Notes under the pieces: generated by a model
Told to the model about the DNA's origin: nothing
The model's database searches: none
The model's input: the letters and a program-made list of their open reading frames with translations, nothing else
Position numbers and translations under genes: made by a program
Origin: Physcomitrium patens
Lineage: Eukaryota > Streptophyta > Bryopsida > Funariales > Funariaceae
Reading direction: 5' to 3'
Assembly: GCF_000002425.4 (NCBI RefSeq)
Contig: NC_037267.1
Location: forward strand, 12,198,044-12,262,043
Length of the DNA stretch: 64,000 nt
In this document: piece after piece, positions 1-10,295 of the stretch
How positions within the stretch are numbered: position 1 is the first letter of the stretch
How the letters are laid out: each line of letters starts with the position of its first letter

Positions 1-170
1 AGAAAATATTTAATTTAGCACATAATATTATATTTCAAACTTTATTGAACCAAATATCCAAAAATATGTAAAGTGTTATATTTTTTTGATTTATTTTATT
101 TTTACCATTGCTTTTTTAATTTGATGAAATTATTATTTGATTTGTTGTATGGACGATTGTAACTACCTTG

Positions 171-241
<71 letters not shown>

Positions 242-1600
242 TGAAGGGATATATGTTTCTTGACTAACTTAATCAACGATTTGTTTGATTATATTGAATC
301 AACCGTGTAGAAAAATTTAGAAGATGTATTTTTATTTATTTATGTATTTGTATGGATATTTTTTAAATATAAATACTTATTTTAGAATTTCGAGATAGAT
401 TATGCATAAGTTTTATATTTTATAAGTTATCAACTAATTTTATCAAAAGTAATAAATGGTGGTATTTTTCTTTTGTACTTTTTACCCTTTTTTATAGGAA
501 ATTTCTCAATTTAAAATGTTTATAAGCTTGTTACTGGTTCAAACAGTAACAGAAAACACAAGTTCAAATAAATTAAAAAACAAAAAAAATAAGGACAAAG
601 TATTTGATTGCATTTTTAAAGTAATTTTCTTGACTTTACATAATGATTCTTTTAATTGAAAAATGAAATAAAATGAAATAAAATGAAAAAGATACAACCT
701 TTTATTCACTTTTATCCTAAAATCAACAAAACACCATCTACAAGACTTATTTTAAAGATATTACAATAGCCTTTTCTTGGTAGGTGTTCTTTTTCTTCCC
801 TGCTTTTCTCAATGTTTTTTTAGTATTTGTCTTCTCTCATTTTATTCTTTCTTTAAGGGTTTTAGTTTTATTTATTTATTTATTTATTTATTTGAATTTG
901 AAGGTGTTAAAATTTTTTCTTTCAAAATAAATCCTTTTTTAGAAAGAAAAACCAACACATGAAATGGAATTCAATTTTTTTGTTAAGTGATGTAAGGCAT
1001 CTCTCCTCATGTCTAGATCCTTTGGGAATGTGTATGTTTCAATTTATTTATCTATTTATTTATTATTTTTCTGTTATATCTTTTATTTCCTTTACAATTT
1101 TGAATGCAAATAAGTCTCACATAGAATAGTTGAAATGTATGACTAAATCATATTTTTTTGATGAAAAATGCTATTATCTTCATTTAATTAAAACTATGTT
1201 AATATATTTTTAATTGTTATATAAATAAGTATAAAATTATTTCTAAAATTAATTTTTTTAATACTTTAAAAAAGTAAAATTAAAGAAAATCACAAGATCA
1301 ATTGTGTTTTAAAATAGTTCATACAAGTGGGCATGCTTAACATGTTATAATTACATCATTTATTATTTTCATGAATTTACTGGTTTACTGCATATCATAC
1401 AATTCATTCTATCATATACTCTTCTAATATTCTTTTTTTAGTACTTGTAAATATATATCAACATTGAAACTGTCAAGGAAATTTAGCAACATTCGTGTTC
1501 AACTATTGCTATTCACACCTCCAATGAGAATACTGCTGGAAGAAAGAAAGAAAAGGATTGTTTATACATATATATCTATATCTATATATATATGTGTATA
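1..1600. other. AT-rich intergenic DNA, no gene seen
   Basis: Strongly AT-rich sequence with short T and A runs, an (AT)n(AG)n tract and a small alternating TA/CA stretch near 1565-1605. The only open frame of note (777-962) is a T-run translation rich in Phe, Leu and Tyr with no recognisable domain, so I do not call it a gene. No tRNA, rRNA or transposon relic was recognised. Confidence 0.6.
171..237. repeat. (AT)n(AG)n compound microsatellite
   Basis: An alternating AT run (about 171-196) passes directly into an alternating AG run (about 197-237). Seen directly in the sequence. Confidence 0.95.
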
Positions 1601-4600
1601 TAAATACTGCATGATGTGATGTTTGTGGGTTTTCATAGCAAGAGAGAGAACAGGCCCACGGGGGGGTGGGGGGGTCATCAAACCACATTCCAATTTGGAT
1701 TTGTACCAGGCAGGGTTGGTGCCAACAATGGTTGCTTCCCTCAGCTGCAGATTTATACAAAGTAGGAGAGAGCCACGCCAGATTTTCACCAGATTCCCCG
1801 GTCATCCCCCCCCCCACACACACAAGAAGGCCTTTTCCTTTTTAGTTTGTTCCCACATCTTAAGTCCAGATATGGGCCTCACTTTTTAACTTTCACCAAA
1901 AAGGAGAAATGGCCTTTATGCAGCCATTGGTGACAAAAGGATGAGCTTTGCGACAGAAAGCACTTAAAAGGAGCTCGCCAAGTTGGGTCAAAAGCTCCCT
2001 CACTCGCTCGCTCGCTAGCAACCATGGCAGAGCAGGATACCGAGCAGCAGCAGCGACACTAATGGGATATCCCACACAGACACCTCCAACTGCACATCCA
2101 ACACTCTCTACCAATCCCCTTGATTTTACACTGCCACATTATCCTGTGCATCTATCTATCTGCAAGGCGCCGGGTTCAAATTATATCCGTTTTGTGCCCA
2201 CATACTTTGCTTTTGTTATATGTGAAGGACTGCCAGCGGCGGAGCAAGCATCACCGCGGGGGGGTGGGGAAGGGAGGGCGTGGGTTTATTTCAAAAGCCT
2301 GCCTTGGGAATCGCGCGTGACCATGGTTGCGCTTCCCTTCGTCGCTCACTCCCTCTCTCACTCGCCCCGAGCTTCGTGAAGTTGTGCGTGGGGAGAGCGA
2401 AGGGGCAGCTGGAGAAACTGAAAATGGGCGCATCCCGATTGGTCACGAGGTCTCGTCAAGGCTCGGGATCGCAAAAGGATCGGCTGGGGAAATATACCAC
2501 AGCCGATGATTTCGCTGGGGTGTTCTGTAAGAGTTCATGTGCCACTTGCAGGTGGGTGAGGAGATGCGTGTCGAGGGGAGCGAGTGCTAGGTCGCGGTTC
2601 TCGAAGTGGCAAGTCCAGGTAGGGTCGCGAGGATCGATGGCGGAGCACGGGGCTGTGCAATCATATGAGTGAGAACCGAGGCAGAAGAAGAAGAAAAGCA
2701 TGACGATTGCAGTCCGGGCCCAGCAAGCGTGGGAGGTTGTGAACAACCGCTGCATTGCGAAAGCCAGGTGCACACGCCATCTCCGGAAGATCCATGGCGA
2801 TTCCTCGCAAAGATCTGGGACCCCATTTAGTGGAAAAGGCATCACCCCCTTCTCACGGCGCATGGTAAGTCGTTCCAATTGAAGTTTCCGCTTTCTTTCC
2901 CAGGCTCCGTTATGTCATTGCTGAGATGGTCCCACAGCAGCTACTTCACCACACCAACGCTCCAGCCCCATGGATCAGAATCGGTCGATCACCACATCAC
3001 GGCTATCGCGTCGTCGATTGTATTTTTACGCGCTTCAGTTTCGGCCTTCATTGCACCGGAATCTATCGGTCTCTCGATTAACACAGGTACCGCACGAGTG
3101 GCGGCAAATCAGAAAATCACCAACGAATACTTTGGCGTGTAACTAGTGACAATAACCAGGTGGGTGGAGTCGAGGTTGAGTAAAGACCATGGTCAGGAAC
3201 CTTGGCAAAATGTGTCGGGAAACGGGGAGACGATGAGACTAGCCCGAAATTAATCTTGTTCACAGACTTTCTATGGATCATTCAACAGGACACGCAAGTC
3301 AAGTTCAGACCCACAATGACAGTTACCACAAGTAATTCTACGGTCGAATAGATGCGAGGCAGGAAATTCTGCCCTTATCTCTCAAAGCATAAATCTACGA
3401 TATACATAATCCTGAAGCCGAAGTTGAGTGATATACTACAGATTTAGAAGATACATACGATATCGTCTTCTTCCTTCCTTCCACTTATTTTAGTTTATAT
3501 TTTAAAGAAACTTTTTGTACTGCGTGACACCCGGCTGATTCGGTACTGTTCTCGTTTAGGCTGGCCACTTGTCTGCGTTGTGATGAGCACGTTGGAATGC
3601 CACGTTCGTATCGATAGATCATTTCCCCCCTGCTGCACTTTCATTGTCGACTGCATCCATTACCGAACAGCATAGTCATAATTCCGTTGAGTCTTGTACA
3701 TTAGTCATGAGGTGTTAGGAGTCGAAAATTGGTAATGTCCCGAATGTCGTCGAATTTTTCGCCGACACTGTATATACACAGAGATTGTTCGGGACTCTTT
3801 GTGAACTTAATTTAAAAAATCCGATCAGACATAACCTAAGCCCCAGTCGACCGTCTAGAAACAAGTGTAGATCGGCACATTGGAGCCGTAGGAGTGCTCA
3901 GTTGCAAACCTATTATCATGTTTGGGGGCGATAAATTTCAGTAGTGCTGAGAGAAAAGTCTTTGCTAGCTACTTGCAGCTAGTCACAATCAACTTTCAAA
4001 ATTTTGTCGGATGGAACATGCTGGGATGGAGCAGCAACCGTGTGATCGTGGCTTGTGCGCCGTGGTGCATCCATCTGCAGATAGAGTTTGCAAGAACGGG
4101 TGGATTCGACATGATCAGTGCCAGGTGACTGAAATTGTGATAGGTGAGGATGCTTTGGGATGATAATCGTCACAGGGATGGCTGCGACCTTTTCCAGCTG
4201 CTTTGAGAGCGACCGATTTGAGAGCAGCTGGTGATATCCTTTTCCTACGACGGTAAAATCCGACTCCATTAGTGAGATTTTGATCCCACCAAGGTTTGTC
4301 AATCAAGTCTATGCATTCTAGATACCCACTTTGCAACGTCACCAATTTGAAGTAAATTTGATCTCATGCATGCCCTGCGTCAAGAGAGAGTCTGGAGGCA
4401 CAACCTCCATTACCTTTGGAAGAGTCGAACTTGCTCGAAACCCGTGCCATTTTTGTGAGAAAATTCAACTGGATCGTCACTGAGTGAAGTCATTGTTTGG
4501 GCCTTTTCCTAATATTACAACTCCGACCAATTGAAGTTGCAATGCTGAGATCGCAGTTCTATTCTACTCTACTCACACGCAGATTGGCACAACACAGTAA

Positions 4601-4855
4601 GGAGCGGTGTAGGATGATTAGAAGCTGAACTCCAGTCAAACGCTCTACTGGAGAAAACATGCGACTGCAGGGCAATCTTGCCTAAAAATTAGAGGCTTTC
4701 CATGGAAGTTGCAGAATAAAATTATTCCCTTCATTCAACTAATTAGTCCTTGATAGAATTACTAGTTTCCTTCAGAACGAAGACTGTTGTTGTCCATTTC
4801 CTTTCTCTCGAGTAAGCTGTTCTCCCTGAACTGTAGATACACTCTGTAGGGAGAT
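1601..4855. other. GC-richer region upstream of SAM decarboxylase, likely promoter and 5' leader
   Basis: Base composition rises abruptly near 1.6 kb, with G runs near 1661-1676, C runs near 1807-1818 and a CpG-rich block at about 2230-2870. Several overlapping open frames of 60-143 codons exist on both strands, but none shows a recognisable domain and they contradict each other, as expected of non-coding GC-rich DNA. A 12-codon frame at 2023-2061 has a strong plant start context (aaccATGGC). Because plant SAM decarboxylase genes carry long, spliced, uORF-containing leaders, I interpret this stretch as promoter plus leader, but a separate short gene cannot be excluded. Confidence 0.4.
2864..4775 (+). 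other. candidate leader intron of the SAM decarboxylase gene
   Basis: A strong donor signal (GTAAGT directly after an ATG) lies at 2864-2869, at the end of the CpG-rich block. A good acceptor (pyrimidine-rich, ending TTCAG) lies at 4771-4775, 120 bases before the SAM decarboxylase start. Introns confined to the 5' leader are usual for plant SAM decarboxylase genes. The pairing of these two sites is my inference; other donors (2549, 2618) and acceptors (near 4835) are possible. Confidence 0.25.
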
Positions 4856-5068
4856 ATGGTAGAACTAAACTCGTGTACAAAACCGGCTATCAAATATGGG
4901 AGCCACGGCGTGTGTGTCGGAGGTGGCGCCGGTATGTGGCGCCTTGGGGACCAGCCCGGGGTTCGAAGGGTTCGAGAAGCGCCTGGAGATCGAGTTCCAG
5001 CCCGCACCTGTGTTCAGGGACCCCAATGGGCGCGGGCTGAGAGACTTGACGAGGTCGGAATTGGATAG
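4856..5068 (+). promoter_or_regulatory. overlapping upstream ORF of SAM decarboxylase
   Basis: An ATG 40 bases before the main start opens a 70-codon frame that runs out of frame through the first 170 bases of the decarboxylase reading frame. A ribosome starting here would bypass the main start, so if it is in the mature mRNA it should lower translation. Plant SAM decarboxylase mRNAs are known to be repressed by polyamines through a conserved short uORF, but I could not find that conserved peptide in the three forward frames of the leader. Further small frames at 4542-4628, 4659-4685 and 4702-4719 would be removed if the candidate intron is real. The peptide is largely an out-of-frame reading of decarboxylase codons, so its sequence need not matter. 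Confidence 0.4.
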
Positions 5069-6323
5069 CATGCTGTGTGTGGCGGAGTGTACGATCGTGG
5101 CGCAGCTGAGCAATGCCGAGGTGGACTCGTACGTGCTGTCGGAATCGAGCCTGTTCGTGTATCCGCAGCGCATCATCATCAAGACGTGCGGCACCACGAA
5201 GCTGCTGTGCATCGTGCCGGTGCTGCTGGAGGTGGTGGCGCGGCTGGCGATGAAGGTGAGGCGAGTGAAGTACACGCGCGGGACGTTCATGTTTCCGGCG
5301 GTGCAGCCGTATCCGCACGGGAGCTTCTCGGAGGAGGTGGGATACCTGGAGAAGTACTTCGGGGGGATTGGGAGCGGTGGCAGAGCGTACGTGATGGGGA
5401 ACCGGGGCAAGTTCCCGAATTGGCACATCTACACGGCGTGCGAGCAGAATGCAGACGCGAGTGGGGGCGCGGGGAAGGAGGAGGAGGAGGAGGAGTGCGT
5501 GTATACGGTGGAGATGTGCATGACGAAGCTGGGCAGGCGGTCGGCGGGGCAGTTCTGGAAGGGAGCGGGGCGGGAGAGCGGGGAGGAGATGACGGCAGGC
5601 GCGAACATCCAGAGCCTGCTGCCGGAGTCGCGGATCTGCGACTTCGCGTTCGAGCCGTGCGGGTACTCGATGAACGGGATCGAGGGAGCGGCGCACTCGA
5701 CGATCCACGTGACGCCGGAGGAGGGGTTCAGCTACGCGAGCTTCGAGGCGATGGGGTACAGGGGAGGACAGGTGGAGCTTGGGGCGCTGGTGGAGAGGGT
5801 GGTGGGAGTGTTCAAGCCCGCGGCGTTCGCGATGAGCGTGGACGTGAGCGGGCTGGCGAGGGGGCAGGCGGGGTCGGAGTCGGAGTCGTGGGGTGCGTCG
5901 GCGTGCCCTCGCGGGTACGTGTGCAACGGGAGCAGCCGGCAGGAGCTGGCGAGCGGGAGCGCGGTGGTGTTCCACACGTTCCAGGAGGCGACGACGCTGG
6001 GGCGAGGGGCGGCGGTGACGCCTCTGGCTCTGGTGAGAGGAGCGTACAGCAAGAAGCGGAGTTCGAAGAAGATGTCGATAAAGGGGATAAAGCTGAAGAA
6101 GGAGACGAGCGCGAGCGCAGTGTCAGTGATGGTGAGCAGCGGGAGTGGGAGCGCTGGGGAAGTGAGGTTGGGAGGTCGGGAGATGGAGGATGAGTGTGGT
6201 GTTGGGAGAGTGGGAGTTGGAGGAGATTTGGAGTTTGATGCGAGGTCGCATGGGTCTGAATGCATGAACAGTGTGCAGGTCTTGAATCTCGAGCGGGTGA
6301 ATCGTGTGATGTGGCAAGTGTAG
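4896..6323 (+). CDS. SAMDC: S-adenosylmethionine decarboxylase proenzyme (plant type, 475 aa)
   Basis: This enzyme decarboxylates S-adenosylmethionine, giving the aminopropyl donor for spermidine and spermine synthesis. It is made as a proenzyme that cleaves itself at Glu-Ser, turning the serine into the pyruvoyl cofactor. The cleavage motif LSESS is at residues 81-85 (predicted cut E83/S84). The N-terminal FEG-FEK block (23-28) holds the family's active-site Phe and two Glu. KTCGTT (96-101) carries the catalytic Cys98. GYSMNGIEGA (256-265) contains the conserved Ser258, and STIHVTPE (268-275) the conserved His271, followed by the FSYASFE block. Plant enzymes are usually near 350-370 residues; this one has an acidic Glu run (195-200) and an extra C-terminal part from about 380, with a Lys-rich patch (386-402). 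The frame is uninterrupted, as in most plant homologues. The start is the first in-frame ATG upstream of the conserved core. Codons are G/C-ending, unlike the AT-rich surroundings. Confidence 0.96.
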   Translation: MGATACVSEVAPVCGALGTSPGFEGFEKRLEIEFQPAPVFRDPNGRGLRDLTRSELDSMLCVAECTIVAQLSNAEVDSYVLSESSLFVYPQRIIIKTCGTTKLLCIVPVLLEVVARLAMKVRRVKYTRGTFMFPAVQPYPHGSFSEEVGYLEKYFGGIGSGGRAYVMGNRGKFPNWHIYTACEQNADASGGAGKEEEEEECVYTVEMCMTKLGRRSAGQFWKGAGRESGEEMTAGANIQSLLPESRICDFAFEPCGYSMNGIEGAAHSTIHVTPEEGFSYASFEAMGYRGGQVELGALVERVVGVFKPAAFAMSVDVSGLARGQAGSESESWGASACPRGYVCNGSSRQELASGSAVVFHTFQEATTLGRGAAVTPLALVRGAYSKKRSSKKMSIKGIKLKKETSASAVSVMVSSGSGSAGEVRLGGREMEDECGVGRVGVGGDLEFDARSHGSECMNSVQVLNLERVNRVMWQV

Positions 6324-7259
6324 TTGATGTTAACTCTGAGATTGATCAAATTTTTATTGGTCGTTCAAAATAATTTGGTTATTGCAGTTTCTGTGGATTT
6401 TTGGTGCTTTGGCCTAAAGTTTTTATACGTGCGTTTGCAGGAACAGCACGCAAGGATGGGATTCTTTTGAACAGTTTTATACGTGACAAAGCATGTAGAT
6501 ATTGTCTTGTTATCATTTTTGATAAATCAGATATATTAGTGGAGGCTTAAACAGATTTGATTCTCAATACTAGGATCCAACAGTTGTTGTAGGTGGTATG
6601 CTTTGTAGCGTGTTCTCTAAGTGGCTTAGTTTTCATGCGGAGTCATCGTGGAGAAGTTGGCCATTATCAACCACCGATGACGATTTAGTTGCTAAAATTC
6701 CGGCAGTCTTTTAAAGAGGATAAGTTTGCTTTGGCTGCGAAGGTCCGCTGTTCTTAGAAATCCTTGTCATGCGGTGTTGAAGCCAGGAACATGCCACCTC
6801 ACACCTACAACGAGACAATCCCAGCAGTATTAAAAATGGTTCTCTCCTGTTTAGTGTCTGCTAGTGAGGGGGATATTTCATTCAACCTCCATGGAATACA
6901 ACTCCACTTTATAGACTGTATGAATATGTAGAATTCTCGGGAGAGAGTGATCTCAGATCAAGTTAGTGGTAAAACTGGGTGAACAATAATAGAAAGGAGA
7001 CGTATGGGTCTTTGATTAGGCACATCTGATGCAGTGTGCAGCATGTTTATATGAAAGACGCGTTCGACATGGACTTGGCAAGATTCCAAGACACATTACA
7101 CATTGTTGAGTAGTTTGTAATTTAATAGGAGATTTCAGGCATTCCGCCAGCTGAGATACCGAGTTATTTTTTAAACATACCAATCGAAGTGAGAGGATCC
7201 GAAACTAAATACATGTACATTGAAAGATTATGCTATGGTTGCAATCATAGCGAACACGA
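6324..7259. other. 3' flank between SAM decarboxylase and the acetyltransferase
   Basis: Intermediate base composition with no long open frame. It should hold the 3' UTR of the decarboxylase, with AT-rich candidates for poly(A) signals around 6345-6380, and on the other strand the 3' UTR of the acetyltransferase, since the two genes converge. No transposon relic was recognised. Confidence 0.5.
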
Positions 7260-7685
7260 TTACACAAAGACATGTCGCATTTGTACATGCGGAATCCCAG
7301 CATCCATGTACTCCTCACCCTCACGAACGAATCCATGGCGAGTGTAAAACTTTTCTGCATGGATTTGTGCACTGAGCACCACTTCTTTGTGCCCGCGCTC
7401 TTTCGCCTGCAGAATCAACAGCTTGAGCATTGCCCCTCCAACGCCGAAGCCGCGACCTATCTTCCTGACAGCCATGCGACCAATATGGCCATCTGGCAGT
7501 AACCTCGCAGTGCCCAAAGTCTCACCGTTCTTGTCATACGCAACAGCATGTAAGCACTCCTTGTCCATGTCGTCCCATTCCTCTTCGACTGGGACCTTCT
7601 GTTCCTGAATAAAGACCTCATCGCGAACTAGGCGCGCAGGAGGCTGTAGAGAATCCCAGTCCCCTAAAACAACCTTGTACTCCAT
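7260..7685 (-). CDS. GNAT-family N-acetyltransferase, bacterial YjcF/ElaA type (141 aa)
   Basis: A compact single-domain GNAT protein that would transfer an acetyl group from acetyl-CoA to an amine; the substrate is unknown. The N-terminal block has the pattern VRDEVFIQEQKVP with an acidic run (20-41). The acetyl-CoA binding loop is RKIGRGFGVGG (74-84), preceded by a GRMAV strand (69-73). Motif B is FYTRHGF (113-119), and the C-terminal signature DAGIPHVQM (128-136) is typical of YjcF/ElaA-like enzymes. It resembles proteobacterial members most closely from memory (LLPDGHIGRMAV at 62-73). Length matches bacterial homologues, with no transit peptide in this frame. Just upstream of the ATG, in gene direction, is a T-rich tract ending TTTCTAG, which looks like a splice acceptor, so a 5' exon extending or preceding the protein is possible. 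It converges on the decarboxylase gene. Ectopic bacterial DNA is unlikely because it sits between plant genomic sequences. Confidence 0.88.
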   Translation of the reverse strand: MEYKVVLGDWDSLQPPARLVRDEVFIQEQKVPVEEEWDDMDKECLHAVAYDKNGETLGTARLLPDGHIGRMAVRKIGRGFGVGGAMLKLLILQAKERGHKEVVLSAQIHAEKFYTRHGFVREGEEYMDAGIPHVQMRHVFV

Positions 7686-7725
7686 AACCTAGAAATATTA
7701 GATATATAAAAAAGAAACAAAAAAT
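7686..7725 (-). other. candidate 3' splice site just before the acetyltransferase start
   Basis: Read in gene direction, a T-rich stretch ends in TTTCTAG at 7695-7689, followed by GTT and the ATG at 7685. This is the composition expected of a plant intron's 3' end. If used, the last upstream exon could add an N-terminal extension (GTT is in frame) or be purely leader. Confidence 0.4.
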
Positions 7726-8900
7726 AAAAACCCGCGAAGTGGAAACCCTTGCCACAATTTCTAGGTCATGTCTTTAGAGGAACAGAGCTTCAACCTTCCC
7801 TAATCAGGAAGGGTCGCGTGGACATGGGGGCGCTAGGGCAGGATTCCAGGGTACTCTTACGACACTCAAGGGATACACAGCCGACTGGATGGCAGCTTGA
7901 TCAACTCCAAAGCTGCGTCTCGACAGTACACATCCTGTCGTGGCATACAAGAACGAAGGCACCGCACCGCCAAACCCTGAGACGAGGCCGAGAGAGCAAC
8001 CACTCAAAGGCACTGTAGCTCTTGGGGCGCCATCGCCCACTCAGAGTCTATGCAGGAATGAACTCCACCACACTAGCATACTGCTCGTGGCTGAAAACAA
8101 CCTTCCTTACTCTAAAATCACCCATCTGCCAGAAAGGGCTCTCGCACAGACTACCTAGTGAAATTCAACTCATCTGTTGCTTGTCCAGGGCCATCAAACA
8201 ACATCCACGAGCACAATTACTGCCACCTTTGATGAAGAAACCTTTTCGTTCGTGATCATTCGTCAAGGTCGCGAACTCCACAATCTCAAACAATCCCTAC
8301 TAACTTCTTAAGCACTAAACATTGCGACTGTTGCCAACGCTTTTGAAGATTCTCAGACACCTGATCCAAATGCTCAGATCCTCTGCAAATTTGACAACGC
8401 CAAGCTCAAACTTTTCCTGGACAATTAGGGAAATGCTCTGACCGTGTGATTTGTGCAACTGAGATTCACAGCGTGCTACTGCTCTCCACCGATGCACAAC
8501 CCAGTAAACAAAGAGGCTTGGCAGCATGAACTCTGGACTTCCGCAAAGCTGTAACAAGGTCGAGTCTGGTCCATGCATTCTTGCAACACGCTTGGAGAAG
8601 TTTTGAGTGTGTGTACCGAAATTTGCGTTGCCGTGCTTGAATGTCATACATTAAATGGATGTTTGGGTCGATCGACCAAACTTTTCACATAAAGCTACTG
8701 TTTCTGCATTCTGCATTCACTGCTTCATTACTTCGTTGAACCAACATTACAGGAAGACAACACAGAGGCATGTCGATTGCACATAATTGAAACAGGTTGT
8801 ATAAGGCTTCTTTGCATCCATGCTTAGGCAGACTGAAATGATGAGTGTGATGCATATGTGAGTGATATCATTTTGAACCAGTGGACGTTTGAAAAATGTA
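7726..8900. other. upstream flank of the acetyltransferase, no recognised gene
   Basis: Moderately GC-rich compared with what follows. It contains several short frames on both strands (for example 7804-8040 and 8315-8647 on the minus strand) with no recognisable domain. The minus-strand frame at 7804-8040 could be leader or part of a 5' exon of the acetyltransferase: possible donors in gene direction occur near 8110 (GTAAGG) and 7861 (GTAAGA). Nothing else is supported. Confidence 0.35.
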
Positions 8901-9530
8901 AAATTACCTTAATTTTTGTTTTAAAGTTTTCTGGGATACATCATATGAACTTATTCTAATGTTTTCTCTAATTTATAGACATGTCCAGTAAACTTAAGTA
9001 AATACCCTAGTTGATATATCAAAAGGAAAATGTTTATTTTTTGTATTCTTTGTCCATTCTCTGAAATATTCTATGTAATTCTCTGAAATTCTATGTAAAT
9101 TTTACTTCATAAACATAGTGTGGTAAATAGTAACCTATACTGAATTGAGAATATATATTTTTATTTTATATTTTTTATTTTTGAAGACATCTCAATCAAA
9201 GAACAAGAGCAATTTCTATAAATTTATAAATAAATGAAACAAATTAACAATACATAGTCTTTGAAATTCTGTACCTTAGTGGTTTTGGTTGAAGAGAAGG
9301 CTCCACATTAAATATTGCTAACCTTAGAAATTATAATTAATGAAATAAAAAAATTATTTTGTTAAGAAGGTGCATAGTAGAGAAATAGGAAGGAAATAGA
9401 TTAGTATAAAAGAAGAAAAAGACAAAACTTGGTATAAAAAAACAACTTATAGAAGTAAATGTTAATAAGGTTAGGAAAATGTAGAGTATACAAAGGCAAA
9501 GGAGTTAGCCATCCATGTGTTTAAAAGACA

Positions 9531-9548
9531 AGGTGGTTAAAACCACCT
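9531..9548. repeat. short perfect inverted repeat
   Basis: AGGTGGTT at 9531-9538 and AACCACCT at 9541-9548 are exact inverted copies separated by AA. It is too short to assign a role. Confidence 0.7.
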
Positions 9549-9805
9549 TTGATAGTTATGATAGTTAAAAATAAATTAGTTTTCCTATGTTTAAATAGTA
9601 TTGGAAGAAAGTCACTATGAAGGAGCTATAAATAGCTTCAAAGCTATGATATAATTATCAAAAGAAAATCATAATAAAGAAATTATAATTGAATGTCATT
9701 TCATACTTGCATGTCATTTCATAATACACTTTTGGTCTATTATTAAGTTGTAAGAGTTATAGGTAAAAGTTCATTAATATACAAATGTTCATCAATATAG
9801 GGAAA

Positions 9806-10080
9806 TAAGAACTTTGAAGACTAAGTTGAAGAAGATGAAGACCAAATAAAGTTCATGAAGATTTAGTTGTTCTCAATATAAGAGCTTTGAAGATTAGATT
9901 GACGAATACAAAGACAAGATGAAGTTCATGAAAGTATAAATATTCATCAAAAGCAAGAAGCAAGAGCTTTGAAGACTAGATTGAAGAAGATGAAGACAAA
10001 ATGAAGTTCATGAAGATATAGTTGTTCTCAATGTATAAGTTTTAAAGACTAGGTTGAAGAGGACAAAACAAAATTAACTA
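9806..10080. repeat. minisatellite-like tandem repeat, about 75-80 bp unit, about 3.5 copies
   Basis: Units begin with variants of AGAGCTTTGAAGACTAG near 9806, 9881, 9963 and 10036 and share GAAGTTCATGAAGAT and GTTGTTCTCAAT segments. Copies differ by substitutions and small indels. No coding frame is maintained. Confidence 0.75.
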
Positions 10081-10256
10081 ATATATTGATAATAGATTTA
10101 AGGTTCAATTGTTTGACCTTGACTTTAACAAAAATAAGAGCTATAAGGATTTGAGATAAGAATAAGGATAGTTCCTATGTAGAAACATAAAAGGGATATC
10201 TTATGACTCTCAAGGTATAAGAATCTAGATGTTCAAATAAGCAAAACATTTTTTTT

Positions 10257-10295
<39 letters not shown>

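Noticed and set aside
2280..2672. 130-codon frame and antisense 140-codon frame (2456-2878) as genes
   Set aside because: They overlap each other on opposite strands in a CpG-rich block, have no recognisable domain, and lie where a leader or promoter is expected.
3922..4345. Frames at 3922-4128 (+), 3979-4302 (-) and 4115-4345 (-) as small genes
   Set aside because: They are mutually overlapping, without domains, and lie within the likely leader intron.
5075..6193. 372-codon frame on + and 361-codon frame on - (4890-5975) within the SAM decarboxylase region
   Set aside because: Both are shadows produced by the GC-rich third positions of the decarboxylase frame. They show low-complexity Gly/Arg or His/Arg/Leu composition and no domain.
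7804..8040. 78-codon minus-strand frame as a transit peptide exon of the acetyltransferase
   Set aside because: It ends in a stop 119 bases before the ATG and no donor/acceptor pair joins it convincingly. It is kept only as a possibility in the flank entry.
9360..10260. Complete solo LTR in the boundary region (TATA-like box near 9626)
   Set aside because: I could not find paired ends or a target duplicate, so it is described only as AT-rich DNA with repeats.
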